Source: Heterocephalus glaber (taxonomy: Eukaryota > Chordata > Mammalia > Rodentia > Bathyergidae). Taken from it: DNA of 64,000 nt. Position 1 is the stretch's first letter; the number at the start of each line of letters is the position of its first letter. Below, piece after piece: positions 26,265-37,879 of this stretch. Location of the stretch: NCBI RefSeq assembly GCF_000247695.1, contig NW_004624747.1, forward strand, positions 13,147,877 to 13,211,876. The letters are read 5' to 3'. The position numbers were made by a program, and so were the translations under genes. The notes beneath the pieces were generated by a model, which saw only the letters and a list, made by a program, of their open reading frames with translations, searched no databases and was not told where the DNA came from.

Positions 26265-26565
26265 TGTTTTTGCAGTACTGGAGCTTGAACTTCGGGAGTG
26301 CTGATCTATATCCTCATTTATTTATTTATTAGGACAGGGTCTTGCTGAATTGCCCAGCCTGGATTCAAACTTGAATCTCCCAAGTACTCGGGATTACAGG
26401 CATGCCCCACCATACTCAACTGAACCTTAGTTTTTTAATTTGTAAAGGGTGACTAAGTGTAAAATGAAATGATTTCATAGGCGTGTTGGAAGTATTAAAT
26501 GAACTAACAATACTTTTAAATTTTCCGCACAACATATGGCATACAGTAAATGCTTAATGTATTTT
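26265..26565. mobile_element. Old ID (-), B1 (-) and MIR (+)
   Basis: ID remnant 26265-26315, reverse B1 26325-26425, and a MIR 3' part 26425-26565 ending ATGGCATACAGTAAATGCTT. Confidence 0.55.
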
Positions 26566-26809
26566 TAAATACATGTACAACTTTAAATTTTTAATCCCTT
26601 AATCATTGCATTGCAAAGCCATCAGAAGCTAGGTAAATAAAATGTGGACAGCTCCCATAGTCCCAGCCTCCTTTCCCTCTCCCTTCTCTAGAGGTGACAA
26701 CAGTTAAAGATTTGCAATGTGTTCTCCCAGTTCCTTTGTGAGCATGTATGTACATGTGTGCATATTTCTTTATTTTATTTTTATTAATTATGTATTTATT
26801 AGTACATGT

Positions 26810-27030
26810 TTGTAGTACATAATGATTATACAATGAACTACTACTCTGCCATAAAGAAGGATAAATTTGAGGCAATTGGAGGTATAGGGATGCCCCTTGA
26901 GACTATAATGTTAAGTGAAATATATCAGACACAAGTTTAAATATTGCATGGTTTCTATTATATGACAAACCCAAAATATAAATAAAGAGCAAAATAAAGG
27001 ATAGATAATAGAAAGTAGGGAGATCTTTTT
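26810..27030 (+). mobile_element. L1 3'-end fragment
   Basis: CTACTCTGCCATAAAGAAGG...TTAAGTGAAATATATCAGAC...TTCTATTATATGACA follows the order of mammalian L1 ORF2 3' ends. Confidence 0.55.
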
Positions 27031-27049
27031 CAAAAGGGAAGGGCACCTA

Positions 27050-27180
27050 AGCATGGTGCCACACACCAGTAATCCCAGCACTTAGGAGGCTGAGGCAGGA
27101 GGATTGCCACAAGTTCGAGGCCAGCCTGGGCTACAAGTGAGTTCAAAGTCACCCCGAACTACATAGCAAGACAGAAGAGA
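27050..27180 (+). mobile_element. B1-like SINE
   Basis: Full B1 with the duplicated module. Confidence 0.85.
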
Positions 27181-27491
27181 AGGAAAGAAAACAAAAGTAT
27201 CAGAAGACAAGGGAAAAAAAGGGGAAGGGGAACAAGAAATGAGACTCAGTAATAATAGTAATAGTTGTTAGTTTATGGAATGTCCCTAAGGCCACAGCTG
27301 ATGTTTTGAACCCTTAAATGTCTATAATGCATTTTTTAATATCCTTAGATGAGTTTTATGTTAATCATGTAACTGGAAGCTTTCTGTTTACATTCTGAAG
27401 TTTTCTCCTCACCATCTAATCCAGAGTAGTACCTTACACCAGTTTGACCAAAGACATACAACTCCAAAGACGAAAAGATGGGAATAATGAA

Positions 27492-27804
27492 GCCTGGCCT
27501 GGTGGCACGTGCCTATGATGCCAGCACTCTGGGAGGGCAAGGCAGGAGGATGGCAAGTTTAAGCCCAGCCCAGGTAATTTAGCAATTTAGTCAGATTTAG
27601 TCTCAAAAAAATTCTTTTTTTGGGAGGGGAATTGAACTCGAGACCTTGCGCTTTTGAGGCAGGCAGCAGCACCAAGCTAAATCCCCGGCCTCAAAAAAAT
27701 TTTTTAAAGGGTTATGGATATAGGTTAGTATGAAAGCCCTGGGTTCAGTCCCCAGTACCCACACACACACACAAACACACACACACACACATACACACAC
27801 ACAC
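27492..27804. mobile_element. B1-ID dimer split by reverse ID, with (CA)n tail
   Basis: A reverse ID (27612-27692) sits in the A-rich linker with TCAAAAAAATT on both sides. The dimer ends in a CA microsatellite (27758-27804). Confidence 0.85.
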
Positions 27805-27879
27805 AACTGATGTAATTAATGAGTACTTCCTCAGATACACATGCATATCAGTTATATCAAATTAAGAGGCTTTATTTAT

Positions 27880-28000
27880 TTTATTTTTTTAATTGATACT
27901 GAGTCTTGCTATGTAGTCCAGGCTGGCCTTAAACTCCTGGTGATCTTCCTGCCTCAGCCTCCCAAATCCTAGGATTATAGGCATGCTGCACCACCTCACC
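27880..28000 (-). mobile_element. B1-like SINE
   Basis: Reverse copy with CTTGCTATGTAGTCCAGGCT. Confidence 0.85.
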
Positions 28001-28311
28001 CAGTTTAAGAAGCTTTTTCAAAGTCTATATTTCTAATAGTGGGATTAGGGGTTTGAGGAGTTAATATTTCTGTCTGGTATCTTTCCTGAGGAAAAAGTGG
28101 AGTTGACAACAAGTGAGGTTGGGATAGTGCCCCACTGGCATAGGCCTAAAATTCAGACCTGTGGAATCTACTAATAAGTCCAGAACCTGAACTTTTCTTG
28201 AGAAATATGGTATCTCTCTATATCTTCCTTTGACCTATGGGTTGGCAAGCCTTGCTTTGTTTGAATAAAAAGGCTAGAGTAAAGTGGATGAGGTAATAAG
28301 AATAGCAGCTG

Positions 28312-28402
28312 GGGACCAGGGATTTAGCTCAGTGGTTCCAGGGCCTGCCATGCAAGTGCATGGTCCTGAGTTCGATCCCCAGTACCAAAAAAAGAATAGC
28401 AG
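28312..28402 (+). mobile_element. ID-like SINE
   Basis: Target duplication AGAATAGCAGCTGG at both ends (28297 and 28394). Confidence 0.9.
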
Positions 28403-28439
28403 CTGGCTTCTGAGTGGCTGCTTACCATCAAGTTCAGCA

Positions 28440-28745
28440 CTTTTCAGTCATTGTCTCAGTTATTCCTCACAACAGCTGTGCCTGGGACCCCTTCCTCTTA
28501 CCTACCTTTTGGCAATGCTGTCCCCTCAGTCAGATTACAGCTCAGATGTAAGTTTCCCTGAACTCTCTTCTCTACTTGGCCCCATAACCGCCCTTCAGTT
28601 CATCGTTACAACTTTTATTTCTTCTGTTATACTTGTCTCCTTTATTCCCTTAGCAGAATTATCTCATGGATTGATGTGCTTAGTTATTGTCTATCTGTCC
28701 CTGCCTGTTTTGTTCACTGCTGCATGTTCAGCCTCAAATTCAGCA
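28440..28745 (+). mobile_element. L2 LINE 3' fragment
   Basis: GTTTCCCTGAACTCTC..., CCTTTATTCCCTTAGC... and TTTTGTTCACTGCTGCATG follow the L2 3' end order as I remember it. Confidence 0.5.
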
Positions 28746-29175
28746 TTTAGGTTGAGGATGTAGCTCGGTGGTACAGTACTTACCTCAGTTGCACAAGGTC
28801 CTAGGTTCCATCTCCGGCACTAAGAATCAAACAAACCAAGAAATTCAGAGTCTAGCAAGTCATAAGTACTCAAGAAACAAAGCACTGAATGTAAAAACCA
28901 CCAGGTCTTCTGTGCCTATTTTATAGACTAGGAAATTGTCCCACCTAGGCATGGTGGCACGGGCCAGTAATCCCCGCACTGAGAGAGTCTGAGGCAGGAG
29001 AGTTGAAAGTTCTAGTTCCACTTGGGCAACTTAGCAAAACCCTATCTCAAAATAAAAAGGGTTGGGAATATAGCTTAGTGGCAGAGTCTCACTGGGTTCC
29101 ATCTCCAGTGCCAAAAAAGAAAGAAAGAACAAGAGGGAGGGAGGGAAGGAGAAAGAGAGAGACAGAGAGAGACTA
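28746..29175 (+). mobile_element. Old ID, B1-ID dimer, purine tail
   Basis: ID 28746-28830; dimer 28944-29115; tail expanded to (GGGA)/(GA)n through 29173. A short MIR-like piece lies at 28915-28940. Confidence 0.7.
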
Positions 29176-29740
29176 GTTGATTGTCCCAAGGGTGTTCCAT
29201 TAATAAGCAAACAAACTGAGTCTTCGAGATCCTAAAATTCATTCTCTAAACCTTTACTGAGGTATTAACTTCATACCTTTAGCTGAGTAGACAGTCTTTT
29301 TGTTTTTCTTATTTACAACTTTGAAGAAAAGGAATTTGAAATGGAATTATAGTAAGGGTTCCTTATAGACAATATGATTTTATTTAATAAATAAGCATTT
29401 ATTAATCACAGTGTTTTCTCCATTTATAGCACCTGCCTTTCCCTAGCATCCATTTTTGCACCGCTCTTGTCAACTAGTTCTTAGCTGAACTGTTTCCTTG
29501 AAATGTAAGAGAAGAGTGCTATCAGAAGCCAGTGCATTTCTGGCCTTTATTTGTCCCCCAAAGACCCTTTGTAGGGTACTATGTCTAGGAGCCAAAAACT
29601 TTTCTGCATTTTCATCCCTTTAACATCCATTTCTGAAAAATTAATTGATTGCCTTCCTGGGTGTTCAAAATAACCCCTGATTGTCAGAGAAGAGTACTGT
29701 GTATTTTCCAGGTTTTCTGTTTGGTTGTTTGTTTTATGGT
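29176..29740. other. Unique intergenic sequence
   Basis: No gene or repeat recognised. Confidence 0.4.
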
Positions 29741-29815
29741 GCTGGGGATTGAACCCAGGGCCTCGTGCATGCTGGACAAGTGCTCTGCCACTGAGCTACA
29801 TCCCCAGCTCACCAT
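29741..29815 (-). mobile_element. Old ID-like SINE
   Basis: Close to the ancestral tRNA-Ala-like form (GGATTGAACCCAGGGCCTCG ... GAGCTACATCCCCAG). Confidence 0.8.
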
Positions 29816-29954
29816 GTAACATATGGATGCTTGAAATTTATATCTAGAATCAGTTACTGGCCCATCCTCAAGGAGCTTCTAGTCAAACAGTAAACTAATC
29901 TTTCTAGTACCTTAGGTTTGGGTGTCTGGAAGGACTTTAGAAATACAGGAATCG

Positions 29955-30040
29955 GGCCAGGGATTTAGCTCAGTGGTTCTGCCGCCTGCCTCGCAAGCCA
30001 AGGACCTGAGTTCAATCCCCAGTACCAAAAAAATAAAAAA
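29955..30040 (+). mobile_element. ID-like SINE
   Basis: Target duplication AGAAATACAGGAATC at 29939 and 30051. Confidence 0.9.
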
Positions 30041-31141
30041 GCAAGCAAGAAAGAAATACAGGAATCTCTGAGATTTAGGGTCCAGATGGTGGAATATAGC
30101 AACGTGAGGAAGAGAAGAAAGCGGGAAGTGGGTCCCTGGGACCCAGCAAGCAATTGAGGTGAGAGTGAAGAGAGAAACTTCAACACAGAAGAAGAGGGTG
30201 GCAAACAGCACTTTCTCCCTGAGCCCCGAGTCACTGCCTGGGAGGGGTGGCTCCCTGCAGACCCATGGTGACTATTTGCAAACCCACAGGCCTCCACAGA
30301 GAAACACACCTGTGGAACAGAGCAGTGGACACAGCGGACTGCAGTGGCTGGTGAGTTATTCAGCTTCAGACATCCCCAAGGAGAAGGTGATTGGCTGGCA
30401 GCATTTTTGGAGAGGGGCCAACTGAGCTTGGAACTCAGCAGAGCAGCTGCAGGTTGGCTGCAATAAGCAGCTCCCAGAGTCAGGGTAGACAGAACCAAAT
30501 TCAAGTTGCCAGGAGGACAAAGAGCAGAGTTCAAGCTGGCAGGGAGCTGAGTTCAAGCCGACAGGAGACACAAGGAGTGTTGAAGGCTGAACAAATCACA
30601 GCCAGAAACCAGCCTGAACTTCAGTGGAACTGAAGGTGCAGGATTGCTGGGGTTATCCACTACCCTCTATAAATCTATGGCTTGCTTGCTGGAATTAATC
30701 AAAACAGATCTGGGATCTGTCTGCCCACTTTGTCTACCAGAGACAGCAGAGACACACCCTTTCTCCTTATTTTCTTTTTTTTATTTCTTATTTTTGTTTT
30801 GTTTTCTTTTTTCTTCACTGTTTTTATATTAGTGTGAACAGTGTTTCTAGGTTTTTTTGTTGTTGTTGTACTGTTCCTTTTTTATTTCTTCCTCTCTTTT
30901 CTTCTGTCTTCTTGCCACTTTCCCAAAGTTTGCATAATCTTCCTTTGTTCTCCAGCCTTGCTTTTAATCTCTTCCTCTCCCATTTCTTTATTTTTTTCCA
31001 CCTAACCCATTTTAAATTTTCTCCCCGAGGGTAAAATCACCATATCAAGGGCTTATTTACTGTATACAATTTTCTTGTTTGTTTTATATTTTGTTATATA
31101 ACCTCAAATCTAGTTCATATGGTCAAAAGTAGCAAATTAAT

Positions 31142-31230
31142 AGGGTCGAGAATTTAGCTCAGTGGTTCCAGCACCTGCCTCGAAAGTGCAAGATCCCAAG
31201 TTCGATCCCTGGTACAAAAAAAAAAAAATA
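31142..31230 (+). mobile_element. ID-like SINE inside the L1 5' UTR
   Basis: A-box-like TTTAGCTCAGTGG, B-box GTTCGATCC, terminal GGTAC and A13. Confidence 0.85.
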
Positions 31231-32485
31231 GTTACCATAGTATGTCACTTTCTAGGCTGTATTTAATGCTGTTGTTATTGCTGATTGTATTACTTTAGCC
31301 AAGGTGACATAATTGTTCTAATCAACTGTTCTTCCTGGTATACCAAGACTGAGATTGCCTAAGGGTCATAAACAATACTATAGCCCAGTCCCAAAGAACC
31401 AGGGGCTAGGCCAAATAGGCAGCAACTTCTCACCTCCAATAAATCAAAGAGGTAGGATCTTGCAACAGACTCAAAACCCAAAAGCCAGCTACACCTGGAA
31501 GACATCTCTGAGAAGTAATCATTTCCTAAGGGTTCTCAATACTAGCAATAAAGCTACTTGCCATAAGCAGTTTATATGCATCAGCCCAGGAATTAAAATT
31601 AAACAAAATAGAAAATGAGAAGACACTTAGGCAAGATGCAACCCCAGACTTCCAGCTCACCAAAGGCAAACCCAGGGGGCAATGAGGTGGAACAATTTGA
31701 AAGCCACCCAACTGGACTCTCTGAAGTAGTAACAGCAGAAGTAATAAAGCACATAAATATGGCTCTAGAAAAAAAAATCAAATCAGAAATAATTATCCAG
31801 ATAACTACAGAGATTGTGACCATAATGAAAGACATGGTTAGTGACTCTAGAGTAGATACAGATAAAAAATAGAGGAGCTTAGGAAAATAATGACAATCAT
31901 GAATGGCCATTATAGGAAAGAAATGGAATTCATGAAACAGATTCAAACAGATATCTAGGAGATTAAAAATCCCATTGAAACTTTATACAACAGAATGAGC
32001 CAATGTGAGGACAGAATATCAGATCTAGAAGACAGGATTGAGGTTAGAGCTCATGAAATGAAATATTCCTTGAAAATAGCAAGGGACCATGAAAAAATCA
32101 ATCCAACAGCTGCTAGATGGTCCAAAGAAGAATAACATAAGATTGATCGGGGTCAACGAAAAAGCAGGAGATAGCCCAAATGATATTAAAAAAACCTGTT
32201 CACAGAAGTAATGGCAGAAAAGTTTCCAAACAGGGAAAAAGAATTTGACATACAGATAAGTGAGGCACATAGAACTCCAATTAGCAATGATTAAAAAAAA
32301 ACTTCCCCAAGGCATATAATAGTCAAGATTTCAGAAATTCAACACAAGAACAGAATATTAAAAGATTAGAGAAAAAAAAAAAATCACCCCTAAAGGAAAG
32401 CCCATCAGAATCACAGCACACTTCTCAACACAAACCTTCAAGTCAAGGAGAGCTTGGAATGAAATATTTAAAGCCCTCAAGGAGG

Positions 32486-32573
32486 GGCCGGGGATTTAGC
32501 TCAATGGTTCTGCTGCCTGCCTCGAAGTCGCAAGGACCCGAGTTCAATCCCTGGTACCAAAAATAAATAAATA
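32486..32573 (+). mobile_element. ID-like SINE inside L1 ORF1
   Basis: Full-length copy with an (AAAT)n tail. The 12-bp target duplication AAAGCCCTCAAG lies on both sides, interrupting the L1 ORF1 region. Confidence 0.9.
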
Positions 32574-33844
32574 AAGCCCTCAAGTAAAACAACCTAGATT
32601 GATGTACCCCAAAAAACTATCTTTCAACATTGATGAAGAAATAAGATTCTTCCATGACAAAGAACACCTGAAAAAATTCATGACCACCAAAATGTTCTGA
32701 AGGACATTCTAGAAAGAGATAACAAGGACTACAACTCCATGAATCCCAACAAAATGAATCCAGTAGGCAAGACATCCAATTAAATAGAGGAGAAAAAAGG
32801 TGAACAACAAGAAAATAACATGCCAAGGATAAATCCATAAATATCAATTATAACCATCAATGTAAATGGTCACAATTCACCAATCAAAAGAAACAGACTG
32901 AAAACAAAAACAAACAAACAAAAACAAACAAAAAAACCAGACTGGCAGAATGGATCAAGAATCAAAATCCAGAACATGGCCTGCAAGTTTGCCTAGAATG
33001 TTTTGTCTTAGTAAGCTGATAATAAAGGGAACAATTCAAAAGGAAGAGATAACAATCATAAATATCTATGCACCAAATACCATTGCACCCAACTATATAA
33101 AACAAATATTAATGGACATGAAAAATTAAATAAGCACTAAGTTGTAATGGGGGACTTCAATACTCCTCTGTCACAAATAAACAGATCGACTAGACAAAAA
33201 AACAAAAAACAAAGAAGGAAATATCAGAACTGAACCAAACTTTTGAACAAATGGAATCAGTAGATATCTAAAGAGCGTTCCACCCCACAACATCAGAATA
33301 TACATTCTTCTCAGCTGCACATGAGACATTCTCCAAAACAGACCACAGACTAGCTCATAGATCATGCTTAAGTAAATCCAAAGGAATTGAAATTATCTCA
33401 TCCATATTATCAGACCATAGTGCAATGAAATTGGAAATCAATGGCATAAGAACTTCACAAACACATGGAAATTAAATAATGCCCCTCTGAACAACCATGG
33501 GTCACAGATGAAATTAAAGAAAAAATCAGACAGTTCCTACCATTAAATGATAATGACAATACAACATACTGGAATTTATCAGTTGCAATGTAAGCAGTCC
33601 TACAAGGGAAATTTATAGCAGTGAATTCCATATGAGAAAAACAGCGAGCTCAAACAACCTACTGTTGAACCTCAAGCTTCTAGAAAAAGAAGAGCAAGTC
33701 AAAGCCTTTACGAGGGAGGAAATTATAAAGATCAGAGCAGAAATTAATCCAATGGAGACTAAGAAATCAATACAAAGAATCAATCAATAGAAGAGTTGGT
33801 TCTTTGAAAGATTAAATAAAATCAACAAACCCTTAGAAATACAG

Positions 33845-34135
33845 GGGCTGCCAAGCATGGTGGCATACGCCTGTAATCTCAGCACTTGGGAGGCTGAAGC
33901 AGGATTGCTGTGAGTTTGAGGCCAGCCTGGGCTACATAGTGAGTTCAAGGCCAGTCTGAACTACACAGTGAGACCCTGTCTCAAAAACAAACAAACAAAA
34001 ATAACAACAACAACAACAAAAAAACCCCAAAACAAAACAAAAAAACCCCAATATACAGGGCCGGGGATTTAGCTCAGTGGTTGCCACCACCTGCCTTGCA
34101 AGCAAAAGGTCTGTTCAATCCCCCGTACCAAAAAA
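33845..34135 (+). mobile_element. B1-like and ID-like pair
   Basis: B1 33845-33985 with a long A-rich tail (AACA)n, and ID 34059-34135 with a short deletion before its B box. Confidence 0.85.
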
Positions 34136-34235
34136 AGCCCCCAAAACCCAATATTTTATCATTGCTAAACATGGAAAGCCAGTCTCAATTGCCATAAGCA
34201 GAAGATAACTCTAAAACATGATTAAAAGATTTAGT

Positions 34236-34337
34236 AGAAAACATTTTGTTCAGCTCAGTGGTTCTGCCACCTGCCTTGCAAGCGCAAGGTACCGAGTTCG
34301 ATCCCTGGTACCAAAAAAAAGAAAACATTTTGTTCTC
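34236..34337 (+). mobile_element. 5'-truncated ID-like SINE with target duplication
   Basis: GAAAACATTTTGTT flanks an ID that begins at CAGCTCAGTGG, lacking its first ~13 bases and half of the A box. Confidence 0.88.
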
Positions 34338-34389
34338 ATCTTAGATATGTGTCTCACACCTGGAAAACACTTGCATAAAAGGAGGTTAT

Positions 34390-35200
34390 TTGAGGATTTA
34401 GCTCAATGGCCCCACACCTGCCTCGAAAGTTTAAGGTCCTGAATTCTACCCCCAGTATCACACACACACACACAAAAAAGAGGTTATTTATGTGTATGTG
34501 TGTGTGCATGTGGATGTGCATGTGTGTGGTACTGAGTATTGAAGCCCAGGGTATAATTTCATCTTTTTGGAGGAGGGTGGGGCTTGAACCCAGGGACATT
34601 CTACCACTGAGCTACATCCCCCGCTTCAGAAGAGAGTAGTGTCCCTATAGAGTCAAGCAATCCTGGCCCTAAATATATGGTGGATGGATGAGTGGCTGGA
34701 TGAAAGAAAAGGATGGCTGTTTTTTTCTTTTTTTCTAATTTGTGGTACTGGAGATTGAATTTACGACCTTTGCATTGAGCTACATCCCCAACCCTATTTT
34801 ATTTTCTTAATTAATTAATTTTATCATTATCATTATTATTATTTTGTTGTTGTTGTTTTTAGACAGGGTCAGATTATGTAGCTCATGCTGGCCTTGAACT
34901 CACTATGTAGCCCAGACTGGCCTTGAACTCACAGTGATCCTCTTGCCTCAGCCTCCTGAGTGCTGCACTATGCCTGGAGTATTATTAATTTTTATATTTA
35001 TTACTTAGGGTCTCGTTAAGCCGTTAAGTTGCCCAGCCTGGGCCTAAATTTGTGACTCTGCTGCCTCAGGTTCCCAGATTGCTGGGATTACAGGTTTGTG
35101 CCACCTGATTTCTTTTCTTTTTTCTTTTTTTCCTTCTGTTTCTCCACATCACCACCAAATTGAACCCAAGACTTTACATGTGCTCTGAGATACATCCGCA
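34390..35200. mobile_element. SINE and dinucleotide cluster
   Basis: ID 34390-34457 with (CA)n tail; (TG)n 34488-34530; old reverse IDs 34528-34625 and 34745-34795; reverse B1 34850-34975 and 34990-35110; ID remnant 35125-35205. Confidence 0.7.
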
Positions 35201-35570
35201 ACTCTAATTTAGCATTATTTTCTCAACAATGAATATTCCAAAGTTGCCCGTGGATAAGTCCTTGACTGTCCTGATCTTCTACGGACACAAGTTCCTTTCT
35301 AGTTTGGCCATAAGAGTTTCCTAGGGGGCCCTACTGTTCACAAACAGCCTAAGGGATTCCTTGCAGGCCCTGCAGCTTCCCCTAACCACAAACAAAGCAG
35401 GTGACTGCCTGCTGCACCTCCATCCCACCACTGCCCTTGGGTGGCTCTTTTTCTAGGTCTGTAAACCAGTCACCTTTCAAGCTTTCCGGGAGCTTCAGCC
35501 CTTTCTTAGACTATCAGTTCTGTGACCAACCTAGCAGCTCCAGTCCTCCCTAATCTGTTTTTTGGGTTTT

Positions 35571-35650
35571 TTTGGTACCGGGGATCGAACTCTGGTCCTT
35601 GCCCTTGTGCATCAGGCAGTGAAACCACTGAGCTAAATCCCTGGCAGTCC
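35571..35650 (-). mobile_element. ID-like SINE
   Basis: Reverse young copy; CAGTCCTCCCTAAT is the target duplication. Confidence 0.9.
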
Positions 35651-35699
35651 TCCCTAATTTGAAAGAAAGTATGAAGTGGCCTTGTGGCTCCAGTCAACT

Positions 35700-36130
35700 T
35701 AGGGACCCTGCCCAGAAAGGAGGGGCTGCATGGGAGAGAGTGCAAGGCCTAGCTCTGAACCCAGAAGCTCCTCTCCATGGAGAACAGCTGGTGCTAGTTT
35801 GGGTCTGGCAGGGGAGCTGAGCTTTGGAGCCAAGGACTTTTCTGCAGTGTGGGGAGAAGGGAAAGCAAGGCCAGACAGACTGAGACAGATCAGGGAAGAA
35901 CCTCTTCTCTGACCATAAGGGAAGGTGTGAGAAGGTGAGGGGTGAAGGGAGATGAAGGAAGGTGTGAAAAGGAGAGGGAATGTGTGGGGAGGTGTGAGAT
36001 GGTGCTGCAAAGGTGAACAAAATGTGAGGAGAAGATGGAGAAAGGCAGGTAGAAGGACATGGGTATGAGATATGTGTGATGGAATAGGCTGGAGGAGACA
36101 GGCAGAAGCAAGCAGCAGCCCTGAGGAGCC
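35700..36130. repeat. Purine-rich imperfect minisatellite
   Basis: The core 35920-36045 repeats GGTGTGAGAAGGTGAG-like units with G/A on one strand only. Long open frames on the other strand come from this composition. Confidence 0.6.
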
Positions 36131-36189
36131 ACACTCATGTATAGAGTACAAAACTGGGCTTTAGGACCTGCAGAGGGGAAAAAAATGTG

Positions 36190-36370
36190 AAAGAGCTAAC
36201 AATGTAGCTCAGCACAAAGGCCCTGGGTTCAATGCCCAGTACCAACAAATAAATAAATAAATTTAACATTCCATTTTGAGACATGGTCTAGTTAAATTGC
36301 TCAGAGTGGTCTTGAACTTGTGAACTTCTTGCCTCAGCCTCCCAAGCACTGGGATTAGAGACACTACATT
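36190..36370. mobile_element. Short ID half (+) and B1 (-)
   Basis: 36190-36262 ID-like with (AAAT)n tail; 36268-36370 reverse B1. Confidence 0.65.
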
Positions 36371-36840
36371 CGACCATAGCCAGGATTTCTTAATCTTGGT
36401 ACTATTAACATTTTGGACCAAGAACTTTTTGTTGTAGGGAGCTTTCCTGTGCATTGGAGGACATTTAACAGCATCTCTGGCCTCTACCCACTAGATGCCA
36501 ATCACACTGCACCCCCAGTTATCAACAACTAAAATGTCTGCCCAGGGTGCCAGATGCCCTCTGCACAGCAAAACTGCTCACCCCGAGTTGAGAACCACCA
36601 TGCCAAGCAATCTCAATTGAGTCCAAATGTCATAGACTCACATAGCTCCATAAAAATACCCCAAGGCAGGCAGGCCTACTTACAAATGAAGGGTAGGAAT
36701 GTCCAGCAATTACAAGACAAGCTAGTTCCAGTTTAGACAGTGGACAGGATCTGTAGTCTGCTCCAGAAGCTAAGGAGCCCCCTCTGACTCAGCAGATGAC
36801 CTCAGGGTCACTCTTATATGCAAAGTAGTTTCCAGTTAAT
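36371..36840. other. Old interspersed or unique sequence
   Basis: The stretch around 36380-36600 (CTTGGTACTATTAACATTTTG onward) looks like an ancient repeat; I cannot name it. Confidence 0.35.
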
Positions 36841-37110
36841 TTTCTTTCTTTCTTTTTTTTTTTAAGCAGGCGCCAGAACCACTGAGCTAAATCGCCGGAC
36901 CCGTCTTTCCTTTTCTTTTCTTTTCTTTCCTTTTCTTTCCTTTCCTTTCCTTTTCTTTCCCTTTTCCTTTTCTTTTCTCTCTCTCTCTCCCTTTCTCTCT
37001 CTCCCTCCCTCCCCCGCCCCTCTTTCTTTCTTTCTTGGTACCAGGGATCAAACTCAGGACCTTGCGCTTTCGAGGCAGACAGCAGAACTACTGAGCTAAA
37101 TCCCCGGCCC
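36840..37110 (-). repeat. Long (CT)n pyrimidine tract between ID pieces
   Basis: Half of a reverse ID (36866-36903), then about 130 bp of TTTTC/CTTT/CT repeats, then a full reverse ID (37037-37110). The tract is probably the expanded tail of the second ID. Confidence 0.8.
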
Positions 37111-37324
37111 TCCAGTTAACTTTCAATTATTATAGGGCTCAAAACATAGGGACAGGTAGTTGGTACCTGATTTCTGGCATCTCCATTCTGATTTACTGAC
37201 TGGCAAAATATCTGCCTCTCCAGAACTTAAGATTTCCTCAGACCTTCACTGAGGATTTCTGAGAGAAAATTTGGTATTACACACTGTCCTTGGTGTAGAA
37301 ACACAAGAGAAAAAATAAGCAAAG

Positions 37325-37420
37325 CTGGGCGAGAGGTGTAGCTCAGTAGTAGAGCACTGGGTTAGCATGTGCAAGGTCTTGGGTTCAAGGTCCAGAATTG
37401 CAAAATAATAATAACACAAT
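37325..37420 (+). mobile_element. Old ID-like SINE
   Basis: GTGTAGCTCAGTAGTAGAGC form with tail AATAATAATAAC. Confidence 0.75.
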
Positions 37421-37474
37421 AAGAACAATAGGGCTATCATGGCTTTCCTCACAATAGCCCGCCCTGTATCCTTT

Positions 37475-37680
37475 AGGATGTGCTTTTATCTTGCTTTTTG
37501 CTCTTTTACTTGGCCCAAGTTTGCTCTGCAGAGCCAGTTTCTCCCTCACTCTTAGCCTTTACATTTTCAAATAAACTTTGTCACTGCTTTTTGCTCATTC
37601 CCTTCAACTCTTTGTTCAAGAGGAGAAGAACCTGGAATCCAACTCCAGGAGAAGTGAGGAACTCAGAACCCGGTAAAGTT
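37475..37680 (+). mobile_element. Solo LTR-like fragment, copy 2
   Basis: Sense orientation of the repeat at 15836. It contains AATAAACTTTGTCACTGC (37570) followed by a T-rich and then a GAACC segment, the layout of an LTR R-U5. Confidence 0.5.
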
Positions 37681-37714
37681 TATTTGGCAAACCAGTTTAT
37701 TTTTGTTTGTTTGT

Positions 37715-37790
37715 TTGTTTTGGGGGATCGAACTCGGGTCCTTACACTTGTGCAGCAGGTGTTGAAACCACTGAGATAAATCCCCAGCCC
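37715..37790 (-). mobile_element. ID-like SINE
   Basis: Reverse copy with GGCAAACCAGTTTA on each side. Confidence 0.9.
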
Positions 37791-37879
37791 GGCAAACCAG
37801 TTTAGAAGGAGCTACCCAATAATAGTTCTACATTAAAAACAGATGAAAAAAACCCCTACCCTATCAACCATTTGGTTAC

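Larger units (their letters stand above)
30075..33843 (+). mobile_element. LINE-1, 5' part (5' UTR, ORF1, start of ORF2), degenerate and 3'-truncated
   Basis: Sense-strand L1. GC-richer 5' UTR-like sequence runs to ~31600, an ORF1-like segment from the ATG at 31615 is broken by a stop at 31872, and further ORF1 pieces follow to ~32600. A short inter-ORF region leads to an ORF2 endonuclease domain (about 32840-33840) with recognisable SDH-type motif codons around 33408. No reverse transcriptase domain or poly(A) tail follows; the element stops at a B1 SINE at ~33845. Two ID SINEs interrupt it (31142-31230 and 32486-32573). Inactive. Confidence 0.8.

Noticed and set aside
27603..27806. Reverse open frame beginning with alternating Cys-Val
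   Set aside because: Translation of a (CA)n microsatellite.
29965..30534. 189-aa reverse open frame
   Set aside because: Antisense to the L1 5' UTR and an ID; no independent coding signal.
35694..36151. Long overlapping reverse open frames (up to 150 aa), rich in Ser, Pro, His and Phe
   Set aside because: They lie in different frames over a purine-rich minisatellite; the lack of stops follows from base composition. No family resemblance.
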